Shown here one piece after another: positions 1 to 8,158 of a stretch of DNA of 64,000 nucleotides. Position 1 is the stretch's first letter; the number at the start of each line of letters is the position of its first letter. Origin of the DNA: Neobacillus mesonae (GTDB lineage: Bacteria > Bacillota > Bacilli > Paenibacillales > Paenibacillaceae); the NCBI GenBank assembly GCA_023715865.1, contig JAMBOW010000006.1, forward strand, positions 179,614-243,613, written 5' to 3'. The position numbers were made by a program, and so were the translations under genes. Below the pieces are notes generated by a model. That model saw nothing but the letters and a program-made list of their open reading frames with translations. It had not been told where the DNA came from and did not search any database.

Positions 1-1
1 C

Positions 2-1084
2 AAAAGATACGGTAAAGATCAGCAACCTGTCGTGCAGGATTTTCATCTAGAGGTAGCAGACAAAGAGTTTATTGTATTTGTCGGACCATCCGGATGCGGT
101 AAATCAACGACCTTGCGCATGCTTGCCGGACTCGAGGAAGTCTCTGAAGGCGAGATTTGGATCGATGATGAAATGGTCAATCAGCTGCCTCCTAAAGATC
201 GGGATATTTCCATGGTATTTCAAAATTATGCGCTGTACCCCAATATGTCTGTATATGAAAACATTGCGTTTGGGCTTAGACTTCGCAAATTGCCTAAACA
301 TGATATTGATCTGGCGGTGAAGAGAGCGGCAAGGATATTGGAAATTGAGGCGTATCTGGGTAGAAAACCAAAGGAACTGTCCGGCGGACAGCGTCAGCGT
401 GTCGCGCTTGGCCGATCGATTGTGCGCAACCCTCAGGTTTTTCTTATGGATGAGCCCCTGTCCAATCTCGATGCCAAGCTTAGAGTCCATATGCGTACGG
501 AAATCATCAAGCTCCATAAGCAGCTGGGAGTAACGACCATCTATGTAACCCATGATCAGACAGAAGCCATGACAATGGGCAGCCGGATCATTGTTCTGAA
601 GGACGGCATCATCCAGCAGGTGGATTCTCCGGAGCTGATATATAACTACCCTAAAAATATGTTCGTTGCTGGCTTTATCGGATCTCCTCAAATGAATTTT
701 ATAGAGGGAAAGATTGTGGAGAACGATGACAGACTGGAGTTTCAGACCAGAAGGCATCGACTCGCCATTCCAGAGAGCTCGGCCGCTCCCTTACGAAAAC
801 GAAATACATTGAATAAATATGTCATGCTGGGTGTCAGGCCTGAAAATATAAGCATTGAGCCTATTATGTTCGAAACATTTCCTGACGCTGTCTTTCAGGG
901 AGTACATCAATTCAGTGAATTAATGGGAGCGGACCGCTACTTATATGTTGATATCGGGACCGACAAAGATTTAATTGCCAGAGTAAACCCAAGGGACCAT
1001 GTGGAGGAGCTTACAGAAATCAAGCTTGTAATGGATATGAATAAGGTTTTGTTTTTTGATAAAACAACCGGTGAGCGGTTTTAG
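2..1084 (+). CDS. Sugar ABC transporter ATP-binding protein, MsmX/UgpC type (5' end outside window)
   Basis: This is the ATPase subunit that powers carbohydrate importers from the cytoplasmic face. The reading frame is open from base 2, and the residues before the first internal GTG (32) continue the normal N-terminus of the family (KRYGKDQQPVVQDF), so the true start lies upstream of the window. Visible motifs are Walker A (GPSGCGKST), the Q-loop (MVFQNYALYP), the signature LSGGQRQRVALGRS, Walker B (VFLMDEPLSNLD) and the H-loop (YVTHDQTEAM). A C-terminal TOBE/MalK-like regulatory region of about 130 residues follows. It lies 32 bases upstream of the solute-binding protein gene and probably energises one or both permease pairs of this locus. 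MsmX-type ATPases are known to serve several importers in Bacillus. Confidence 0.93.
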   Translation, partial: KRYGKDQQPVVQDFHLEVADKEFIVFVGPSGCGKSTTLRMLAGLEEVSEGEIWIDDEMVNQLPPKDRDISMVFQNYALYPNMSVYENIAFGLRLRKLPKHDIDLAVKRAARILEIEAYLGRKPKELSGGQRQRVALGRSIVRNPQVFLMDEPLSNLDAKLRVHMRTEIIKLHKQLGVTTIYVTHDQTEAMTMGSRIIVLKDGIIQQVDSPELIYNYPKNMFVAGFIGSPQMNFIEGKIVENDDRLEFQTRRHRLAIPESSAAPLRKRNTLNKYVMLGVRPENISIEPIMFETFPDAVFQGVHQFSELMGADRYLYVDIGTDKDLIARVNPRDHVEELTEIKLVMDMNKVLFFDKTTGERF

Positions 1085-1116
1085 CTGATTTAAGGATAGG
1101 AAAAGAGAGGTGTAAT

Positions 1117-4098
1117 ATGAATCGAATCCGCTATATGTTCCTCATACTGCTGCTCGGTACGGTCCTCCTTACAGGCGCTTTTCCTTATGCAAGCCATTCC
1201 TTCATCCCGCCTGTATCGGCTGTCGATTCCGTAACAGATTCAGCAGAGGAAGACAATTCTCTTGTCAATCCAAGTATTGAAAGCGCATTCGAGCCTTACT
1301 ATATGGATGTTCTTAAAGCATGGGAAGAGGAGGGAGCTCGCGCAGCCGAGAAGTCCGTTGTCATCCCGGCTTCAAGCATCGCAGGACAATCAGAGGGGGC
1401 AAGTGTAACCATCGGGTCTTATGCTGGCAAAGAAGATGTGCTGATCTGGGAAAATAACCGGACGGAATGGATCGAATATGTGATCGATGTTCCTGCAGAA
1501 GGAATGTATGAAATGGCGCTGACCTATCATTCTTTCAACAATGAGGATGCGGTTTATCAAAGCTATCGACCCACAACAATGGCCGTATCTGTTGACGGGG
1601 AGTATATGTTCAATGAAGCAAGGGCGATTGAATTCACCAGATGGTTCAGAGATGAGCAGCCCTTCAAGACCGATGCAAATGGCAACCATATCAGGCCAAA
1701 GCCTATTGAACTCGAACAGTGGATAACACAGCCGTTTCAGGATGCCGAAGGGACCAGTTCCTTGCCGCTAAAGTGGAAATTAACCGAAGGCAAGCATAAG
1801 CTGCGGTTTCAATCCTTTGCACCCATTGTCATGGGACAAATTGAACTCACACCTCCATCGAATACACGCTCTTACGAGGATATCAAAGCTTCCATGCCGG
1901 AGAATGCAAGTGAAGCAAATGAAGTCATCGTTATTGAAGCTGAAAATATGCTGGCCAAGAATGATGTAGCCATTCAAGCGATGGCTGATCAGGATCCGCT
2001 CATGACACCGGATGCAGAGAACAAGTCGATTTATAACGGAGTCGGCGGAACACGCTGGCAGAATGGAGGCGGAGCAATTACGTGGACATTTACCGTGCCG
2101 GAAAGCGGCCGCTATCGTCTGGGAATGAGAGCCTTTCAAGGCTACCAATCGAGTAAGCAGGTATTCCGAAAGGTCATGATCGATGGCAAGGTTCCCTTTG
2201 AAGAGCTTCTGGCTTATCCCATATCTTATTCAACGGGCTGGCAGGGGCTGGTCCTGAGCAGTAATACAGGTGAGCCTTATGAATTTTATTTGGAAAAAGG
2301 AGATCACACCCTCACTTTGGCCGCCACCTATGCTCCTTATCATGCTGTTCTTAACGAACAGGAGCAAGTGCTGGCTTCGCTGCGGGCATTGTCAGAGAAT
2401 ATCAACACGATTACCGGCGGCGTAGAGGATACGGCACGAACATGGAGGATTAAAGAGAATTTTCCAGAGCTGATCACAGAAACGGAAGGAATCGCTAAGT
2501 CAGTGGAACGCATGGTGGCCATGCTGCTTGAAGTGAATGGGGAAGTGGATGCGAATTCCCAATCCTTGTCTACAGCAGTAAAAGATTTGGAAGACATCCT
2601 TCGTTATCCGAATGATATTCCCTATAAGCTGGAGGATCTCAGCCTGATTTCCTCCCGAATTGCATCCATTACAACCAGCCTTACGACGGCGCCGCTCGCA
2701 CTCGATAAGCTGTACATTGCACCAGCAGGCACAGACTTTCCAAGAATGGAGGCAAATTGGGGAGAGAAGACGCTTAGAAATGTTACCTCCTTTTTTCACT
2801 CCTTTAGCAGTGATAACAGGCTTTCAGCCAGTGAGGAAGAAGTGCTGAACATCTGGGTTAACTACGGCCGAGATTATGTCAATCTGATTCAGGAGATGGC
2901 AGATCAGTATTTTACACCCGAGACAGGAATTCAGGTACAGGTCGATTTGCTGCCAGACGAGAACTTGCTTGTGATGGCCAATGCGGCAGGCAAATCGCCG
3001 GATATTGCCCTTGGCATGACGGAAGGAAGACCGATTGAGCTGGCCATTCGCGGAGCAGTAGAGAAGTTGTCCGATTATCCCGGATTTGATGAATTGTTCG
3101 CGGCGTATTCACCTGGATCAACCTTGCCTTACTATTTTGATAATGGTTATTATGCTTTACCGGAGACGCAGCGGTTTCAGGTTCTTTACTATCGCAAAGA
3201 TATCCTGCAGCAGCTTGGCCTTGACGTACCCGATACTTGGGAGGATGTCATTCGGATGCTCCCGACACTGCAGCAGAACGGATATAACTTCCACATTCCA
3301 TATAACGATTACATGACCTTTCTATATCAGTACGGTGCTGAATTTTATTCGGAGACCGGGATGAAGACAGCTCTTGATTCACCAGAGGCGTTCAGCGGCT
3401 TTAAGCTCATGACCGACCTGTTCAATGTGTACGGTATCGAGCGGCAAGTACCGAGCTTTTACCAGCACTTCCGCGATGGGGATATGCCGATCGGCATTGC
3501 CGATTTCAACTTTTATTTGCAGATGCGTGTTGCAGCTCCAGAGCTGGATGGCTGGTGGGGGATGGCCCCGCTGCCGGGAATTTACGGGGACAGCGGTGAG
3601 GTCGAGCGCTGGACAGGTGGAAACCAGACGGCGGCTTCCATTTTCTCAAACAGTAATCTTAAGGAGGAAGCCTGGAAGTTTCTTCAGTGGTGGCTGTCAA
3701 GCGAAACCCAGCAGCGCTTCGGTAATGATCTGGAAGGATTTTACGGAGTGGCATTTCGCTGGAATACAGCCAATCTTGATGCTTTTACCGGCTTGCCATG
3801 GAATGAAGAGGAGCTTGCCGTCATGCTTGAGCAGTGGCGCTGGTATAAGGATATGGCGAATCTGCCAGGCTCTTATCTTATCCCGCGTGAGGTCATGAAC
3901 GCATGGAACCGGACGGTACTGAGCGGTCAGAACTACAGGGATGCCCTGGAGGAGGGGACGCTTAGCATTGACCGTGAAATTTGGCGTAAGGCCAGAGAGT
4001 TTGGCTTCATTGATAGTCAGGGAAGCGTTGTAGATACCTATGATCCACCGCAGGTTACAGAGCCTTGGAAGGGAGTGGATAAGTATGTCAACCCATGA
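1117..4098 (+). CDS. Extracellular solute-binding protein fused to carbohydrate-binding-like domains
   Basis: A 993-residue protein, more than twice the usual length of a sugar-binding ABC receptor. An N-terminal signal sequence (hydrophobic residues 6-22) is present but no lipobox cysteine is visible. Residues ~80-250 and ~270-430 read as two beta-sandwich, CBM6/35-like regions, the second opening with an EAENM segment. A helical linker (~430-560) follows, and residues ~565-993 form a type-1 extracellular solute-binding domain (LNIWVNYGRDY, ending in the usual WKFLQWW segment). The start has an AGAGGTG ribosome site. It sits between the ABC ATPase and the first permease pair, so it should be the substrate receptor; a plant cell-wall oligosaccharide is inferred from the neighbouring hydrolases. 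The domain fusion is read by eye. Confidence 0.88.
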   Translation: MNRIRYMFLILLLGTVLLTGAFPYASHSFIPPVSAVDSVTDSAEEDNSLVNPSIESAFEPYYMDVLKAWEEEGARAAEKSVVIPASSIAGQSEGASVTIGSYAGKEDVLIWENNRTEWIEYVIDVPAEGMYEMALTYHSFNNEDAVYQSYRPTTMAVSVDGEYMFNEARAIEFTRWFRDEQPFKTDANGNHIRPKPIELEQWITQPFQDAEGTSSLPLKWKLTEGKHKLRFQSFAPIVMGQIELTPPSNTRSYEDIKASMPENASEANEVIVIEAENMLAKNDVAIQAMADQDPLMTPDAENKSIYNGVGGTRWQNGGGAITWTFTVPESGRYRLGMRAFQGYQSSKQVFRKVMIDGKVPFEELLAYPISYSTGWQGLVLSSNTGEPYEFYLEKGDHTLTLAATYAPYHAVLNEQEQVLASLRALSENINTITGGVEDTARTWRIKENFPELITETEGIAKSVERMVAMLLEVNGEVDANSQSLSTAVKDLEDILRYPNDIPYKLEDLSLISSRIASITTSLTTAPLALDKLYIAPAGTDFPRMEANWGEKTLRNVTSFFHSFSSDNRLSASEEEVLNIWVNYGRDYVNLIQEMADQYFTPETGIQVQVDLLPDENLLVMANAAGKSPDIALGMTEGRPIELAIRGAVEKLSDYPGFDELFAAYSPGSTLPYYFDNGYYALPETQRFQVLYYRKDILQQLGLDVPDTWEDVIRMLPTLQQNGYNFHIPYNDYMTFLYQYGAEFYSETGMKTALDSPEAFSGFKLMTDLFNVYGIERQVPSFYQHFRDGDMPIGIADFNFYLQMRVAAPELDGWWGMAPLPGIYGDSGEVERWTGGNQTAASIFSNSNLKEEAWKFLQWWLSSETQQRFGNDLEGFYGVAFRWNTANLDAFTGLPWNEEELAVMLEQWRWYKDMANLPGSYLIPREVMNAWNRTVLSGQNYRDALEEGTLSIDREIWRKAREFGFIDSQGSVVDTYDPPQVTEPWKGVDKYVNP

Positions 4099-5059
4099 GG
4101 CGGAGCTGTCTAAACAGGTGGGCCAGGTAAAAAAGCCGAAGGCTCGTGTTCCCCAGAAAGGACTGCTTAAAGAAATATGGAAGCACCGTCTTTCTTATCT
4201 GTTTATTGCTCCTTTTGTTATCTCATTTACGCTGTTCATTCTTCTGCCGGTGCTGGCTGCGTTCGGGCTCAGCTTTACGGACTTCAACACGATTCAGTTT
4301 CCAAAGTTTGTTGGCTGGGACAACTATGAGTATATCTTTTCCCAGGATACGTTGTTCCTGAAGTATGCCATCCCAAATACAATCAAATTTGCTGTACTTG
4401 TCGGTCCCGGAGGGCTGATTCTATCCTTTATTCTCGCCTGGCTGATCGCACAAATACCGGATAAAATCCGCTTGTGGTTTGTGCTTGCTATCTATGCTCC
4501 TTCTTTAACCGGCGGAGTCGTCATGCAGATCATATGGCAGCCCCTGCTTTCGGGAGATCGCATTGGATATTTAAACAGCTTCTTATTGAAGCTTAGGATT
4601 ATTGATGAGCCGCAGCTATGGGTGCTAGATCCGGCGTATCTAATGAACTCCATGATTATCGTAACCTTATGGTCAAGCATGGGTGTAGGCTTTCTGGCCA
4701 TGGTTGCCGGGATACTGAATGTGGATGAAACGCTGTATGAGGCGGGAAGACTGGATGGAATCAAAAGCCGGCTGCAGGAAATCTGGTATATTACTCTGCC
4801 TTACATGCGGCCGCAAATGCTATTTGCCTCTATAATGGCGATTGTATCTGCATTCAAGGCAGGGGCAATCGGGGAGCAGCTGTCACAGTTAAAGCCGACT
4901 CCTGAATATGCGGGACATACGCTTGTCAATCATATTGACGATTATGGGCTGGTTCGGTTTGAGATGGGTTATGCGGCTGCGCTTTCGGTTGTGCTGCTCG
5001 TTACGATTTATATATTCAACAGACTGGGCTTGCGATTGTTTGGAACGAAGGGGGAATAA
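4085..5059 (+). CDS. Sugar ABC transporter permease, first pair (UgpA/LacF-like)
   Basis: Inner-membrane permease of the MalF/UgpA class, 324 residues with about six membrane segments after a basic cytoplasmic N-terminus. The cytoplasmic EAA loop that docks the ATPase is visible as EAGRLDGIKSRLQEIWYITL. The frame is open from 4040, but the start at ATG 4085 has the ribosome site (AAGGGAG), giving a 14-base overlap with the solute-binding protein gene and so translational coupling. The partner permease starts 2 bases after its stop codon. Substrate is not readable from the sequence; sugar oligomers are inferred from context. Confidence 0.9.
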   Translation: MSTHEAELSKQVGQVKKPKARVPQKGLLKEIWKHRLSYLFIAPFVISFTLFILLPVLAAFGLSFTDFNTIQFPKFVGWDNYEYIFSQDTLFLKYAIPNTIKFAVLVGPGGLILSFILAWLIAQIPDKIRLWFVLAIYAPSLTGGVVMQIIWQPLLSGDRIGYLNSFLLKLRIIDEPQLWVLDPAYLMNSMIIVTLWSSMGVGFLAMVAGILNVDETLYEAGRLDGIKSRLQEIWYITLPYMRPQMLFASIMAIVSAFKAGAIGEQLSQLKPTPEYAGHTLVNHIDDYGLVRFEMGYAAALSVVLLVTIYIFNRLGLRLFGTKGE

Positions 5060-5061
5060 AT

Positions 5062-5973
5062 ATGGACCATGCCGCAAACGGATCGCCAAAGTCTGCCAGG
5101 CGGCGTACGTTACGCCTGAAATCCTGGCTGCGCCGAATGGATAAGACACAGCTGATCCTGACCATACTCCTCGGCATATTCGGTATCTTTATGCTGGTGC
5201 CTATTATCTACATTATCAACCATGCACTCAAGCCGTACTCGGAGCTGTTTATTTTTCCTCCAAACATTTTTGTCCGTCAGCCGACTCTGGATAACTTTAC
5301 CGAGCTGTTTGTTATGACCCGGGATGCAGTAATCCCTGCATCGCGTTATTTGTTTAACAGCATTGTCGTGGGTGTCATCGGAACAGGGAGTGTTGTTATT
5401 GTAAGCGCTCTCTGTGCCTATCCGCTGTCAAAGCATAAATTTCCTGGGCACAAGCTGCTGTTCTCAGTGATTGTTGTGTCTCTGATGTTTGTGCAGGAGG
5501 CTATCAATATTCCTAGATATGTGGTAGTGGCGAATCTCGGCATTATGAACACGTACTGGGGTCATATATTGCCTCATGTAGCGAACACCGTAGGCGTATT
5601 TCTGATGAAGCAGTTTATGGACCAGGTTCCGAACGAGCTCATTGAAGCGGGAAAAATAGATGGAGCCCGCGAGTTCACGATATTTGCAAGAATTATTATT
5701 CCGATTACGCTGCCGGCTTGCGCTACGGTCGCTATTCTGTCCTTTCAATCGATCTGGAGCGATGTTTCAACTTCGACGCTCTTTATGCAGGATGATGCGA
5801 TGAAGACTTTTCCGTTCTTTCTGTCCACTCTCACCCAGAATCTTGCCAACTCAGTAGCCAGACAGACGGCTGCCGCAGCGGCTGCGCTCATCATGTTTTT
5901 GCCAACGCTGATTATGTTCTTAGTTTTTCAGCGCAAAGTGATTGCAACGATGTCGCATTCCGGAATCAAGTAG
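5062..5973 (+). CDS. Carbohydrate ABC transporter permease, first pair (UgpE/MalG-like)
   Basis: MalG-class permease of 303 residues, partner of the preceding subunit. A basic N-terminus precedes the first membrane segment (LILTILLGIFGIFMLVPIIY), and five further hydrophobic segments follow. The EAA loop reads EAGKIDGAREFTIFARIII. The ATG lies behind AAGGGGG, 2 bases after the stop of the upstream permease. The next gene starts 22 bases downstream. The subunit should form the translocation pore as a heterodimer with its neighbour. Confidence 0.9.
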   Translation: MDHAANGSPKSARRRTLRLKSWLRRMDKTQLILTILLGIFGIFMLVPIIYIINHALKPYSELFIFPPNIFVRQPTLDNFTELFVMTRDAVIPASRYLFNSIVVGVIGTGSVVIVSALCAYPLSKHKFPGHKLLFSVIVVSLMFVQEAINIPRYVVVANLGIMNTYWGHILPHVANTVGVFLMKQFMDQVPNELIEAGKIDGAREFTIFARIIIPITLPACATVAILSFQSIWSDVSTSTLFMQDDAMKTFPFFLSTLTQNLANSVARQTAAAAAALIMFLPTLIMFLVFQRKVIATMSHSGIK

Positions 5974-5995
5974 TTCTATGGAGAGGAGGAGCGGT

Positions 5996-8158
5996 ATGAA
6001 GCTTATCCGTGGATGGATACGGCGGTCTGTATTGGGTCTGGCACTCATCATCGGCACAGCTCAGGTTCCGTACACTGCATGGGCGGACGTAACCTATGGC
6101 ACGTTTACGAAAGACAGCTATGGTCATCAAATTGATACACAGCCTGCATATACGCCTTTCAAAATGATAGGCAAAGACTTGACTGTGCCAGACCCTGACA
6201 ATCCGGGGAAGCTGACGGCTTCGCCAATGCAGAAGCCAAGTGATGTGTACATCAGTACATCGGATGAAATATTTGTGGCGGATACGGGAAACAACCGGAT
6301 TGTAAAATTCGATAAGGATGGAAATTTCGAAAGGTATTATGAGCTGGCAGAGAGCCCGCTAAATGCCCCTCAAGGCGTGTTTGTAGATGAGCAGGGAGAC
6401 ATTCTGATCGCAGACACAGGCAACAAACGCGTGGTCCGCTTGTCTGCCTCAGGCCAGCTGTTAAAGGAATATACGCGTCCCGAATCCAGCAGCGTTCCGG
6501 AAGAGCTGAAGTATGATCCAATCAAAGTGGCAGCAGATCAACGCGGATACATCTATATCATCACGATGGGCGGGTATTACGGATTAGTACAGCTGAACCC
6601 AAACGGCGAGTTTCAGAGATTTTATGGTGCCAACGCAGCACCGTTCTCCTTTATGGATTCATTAAAGAGAGCACTCTATACACGGGAAATGTACGAGAAT
6701 GAGACGAGTAAAATTCCGCCGGCTGTGAACAATCTTGCAATGGATGACGAAGGCTTCATTTACACGGTAACAAGTGGTCCCACAGTAGAGACCGAGCAGA
6801 TTAAAAAGCTGAATTTTCAGGGAGAGAACATCCTTGCCCAGTACAATAAATTTGGTTCAGAGAGGCAGAGCTTCGGTGAGTATAACTGGTACGATCTCCG
6901 ATATGTTGACGGCATGACCAGCCCGCCGCAGCTTGTGGATGTAGCCGTTGACACAGAAGGAAACTTTACCGTTGTGGATTCCTTTTATACCTATTTAAGC
7001 CAGTATGATGCGAATGGTAATCTGCTCTTTTACTTCGGCGGACCTTCATCGCCTGCTTCGGCTCAGCTCGGCCTGCTCAAGACACCGGCAGCGATTGATA
7101 TCAATTCAAGAGGAGAGTTGTATGTCCTCGATAGTCAGGAAAGCATGCTGCAGGCCTACCGCTTGTCGGAATTCGGTGCGATGGTGCATGAGGCCAACCG
7201 GTTAACCCAGCAGGGCAGGTATCTTGAAAGTGAGCAGCCTTGGAGGGAAGTGCTGCGCCTAAACGAGCAGTATTTGCCGGCCATTCTCGGGCTTGCCCAG
7301 GTTGCGTACAAGAAGGGAGAATATGCCGAAGCGGCCCGTCTGTTCAAGAGCGCCGGAAATGATAAGGGATATTCGGAGTCCTTCTGGCAAATCCGATTAG
7401 CGTGGTTCCAGGAGCGTTTTTCGATGTTTGCGACCCTGTTTGTCGTGCTCATGGCCTCATTCCTTGTATTTAATCGTTTTTTTAAGAGAAGGACGAAGGG
7501 TTATGCAGAAGGGCTTATGAGACGTATGGGCAGAAGTTATCCGCTGTTTACTCAGATCAAACAGGCATTTGTCATTTTGAAGCACCCGATTGACGGTTTT
7601 ACCGCCCTAAGGTTTGAGAATAAAGGAGGATATTTAAGCGCGTGTATTTTGCTGGTACTCACAAGTGGTGCACTCCTGCTTTCTGAGAAAATGACGAGCT
7701 TCTCATTTAATCCGGCACCGCCCTCCTCCATTACAGTTTCATCGGTTCTGCTTCCCTTCGTCGGATTATGGGGCGGCTGGGTCGTCAGCAATTATTTGAT
7801 CAGCTCCATCTACCGGGGGGAAGGAAGGTTTAAGGATGTATTCGTAGGCAGTGCGTATGCACTCACCCCTTTCATATTGGTCGGTGTGCCTCTGGCTGGC
7901 TTATCCAATGTGATGACGCACGCGGAAGGAGCAATCTACAATTACCTTCAGGTAGGAATGTACATCTGGCTTGTCTTTTTGTTTATTTGGATGGTCCAGT
8001 CCCTGCACAATTACACGGTAGGGGAAACCTTAATGAACATCATGATGAGTATATTCGCTTTAATCGTGCTCGCTGTCTTGATCTTTCTTGTCATCGGTCT
8101 TACGAACGAGCTGCTTGTATTTATCCATGAAGTTTATCAGGAGGTGCTGCTAAGGTGA
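5996..8158 (+). CDS. NHL-repeat / TPR / Yip1-domain membrane protein
   Basis: A 720-residue protein with an unusual modular order. Residues 1-30 are a signal peptide (ending near TAWAD). Residues ~60-385 contain NHL beta-propeller repeats (for example DEIFVADTGNNRIVKFD and GDILIADTGNKRVVRL). Residues ~390-460 look like a TPR-type helical pair. A membrane segment near 475-493 is followed by a Yip1-like C-terminal membrane domain (~505-715) with about five segments. The start chosen is ATG 5996 behind GGAGAGGAGGAG; an upstream TTG at 5942 lies inside the previous gene. The topology predicts an external propeller tethered to the membrane beside the importer. Function is unknown; sensing or presenting ligand to the transporter is a guess. 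Confidence 0.85.
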   Translation: MKLIRGWIRRSVLGLALIIGTAQVPYTAWADVTYGTFTKDSYGHQIDTQPAYTPFKMIGKDLTVPDPDNPGKLTASPMQKPSDVYISTSDEIFVADTGNNRIVKFDKDGNFERYYELAESPLNAPQGVFVDEQGDILIADTGNKRVVRLSASGQLLKEYTRPESSSVPEELKYDPIKVAADQRGYIYIITMGGYYGLVQLNPNGEFQRFYGANAAPFSFMDSLKRALYTREMYENETSKIPPAVNNLAMDDEGFIYTVTSGPTVETEQIKKLNFQGENILAQYNKFGSERQSFGEYNWYDLRYVDGMTSPPQLVDVAVDTEGNFTVVDSFYTYLSQYDANGNLLFYFGGPSSPASAQLGLLKTPAAIDINSRGELYVLDSQESMLQAYRLSEFGAMVHEANRLTQQGRYLESEQPWREVLRLNEQYLPAILGLAQVAYKKGEYAEAARLFKSAGNDKGYSESFWQIRLAWFQERFSMFATLFVVLMASFLVFNRFFKRRTKGYAEGLMRRMGRSYPLFTQIKQAFVILKHPIDGFTALRFENKGGYLSACILLVLTSGALLLSEKMTSFSFNPAPPSSITVSSVLLPFVGLWGGWVVSNYLISSIYRGEGRFKDVFVGSAYALTPFILVGVPLAGLSNVMTHAEGAIYNYLQVGMYIWLVFLFIWMVQSLHNYTVGETLMNIMMSIFALIVLAVLIFLVIGLTNELLVFIHEVYQEVLLR

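Noticed and set aside
104..757. A 217-codon minus-strand frame across the ABC ATPase gene
   Set aside because: It mirrors the conserved ATPase coding sequence and has no family features.
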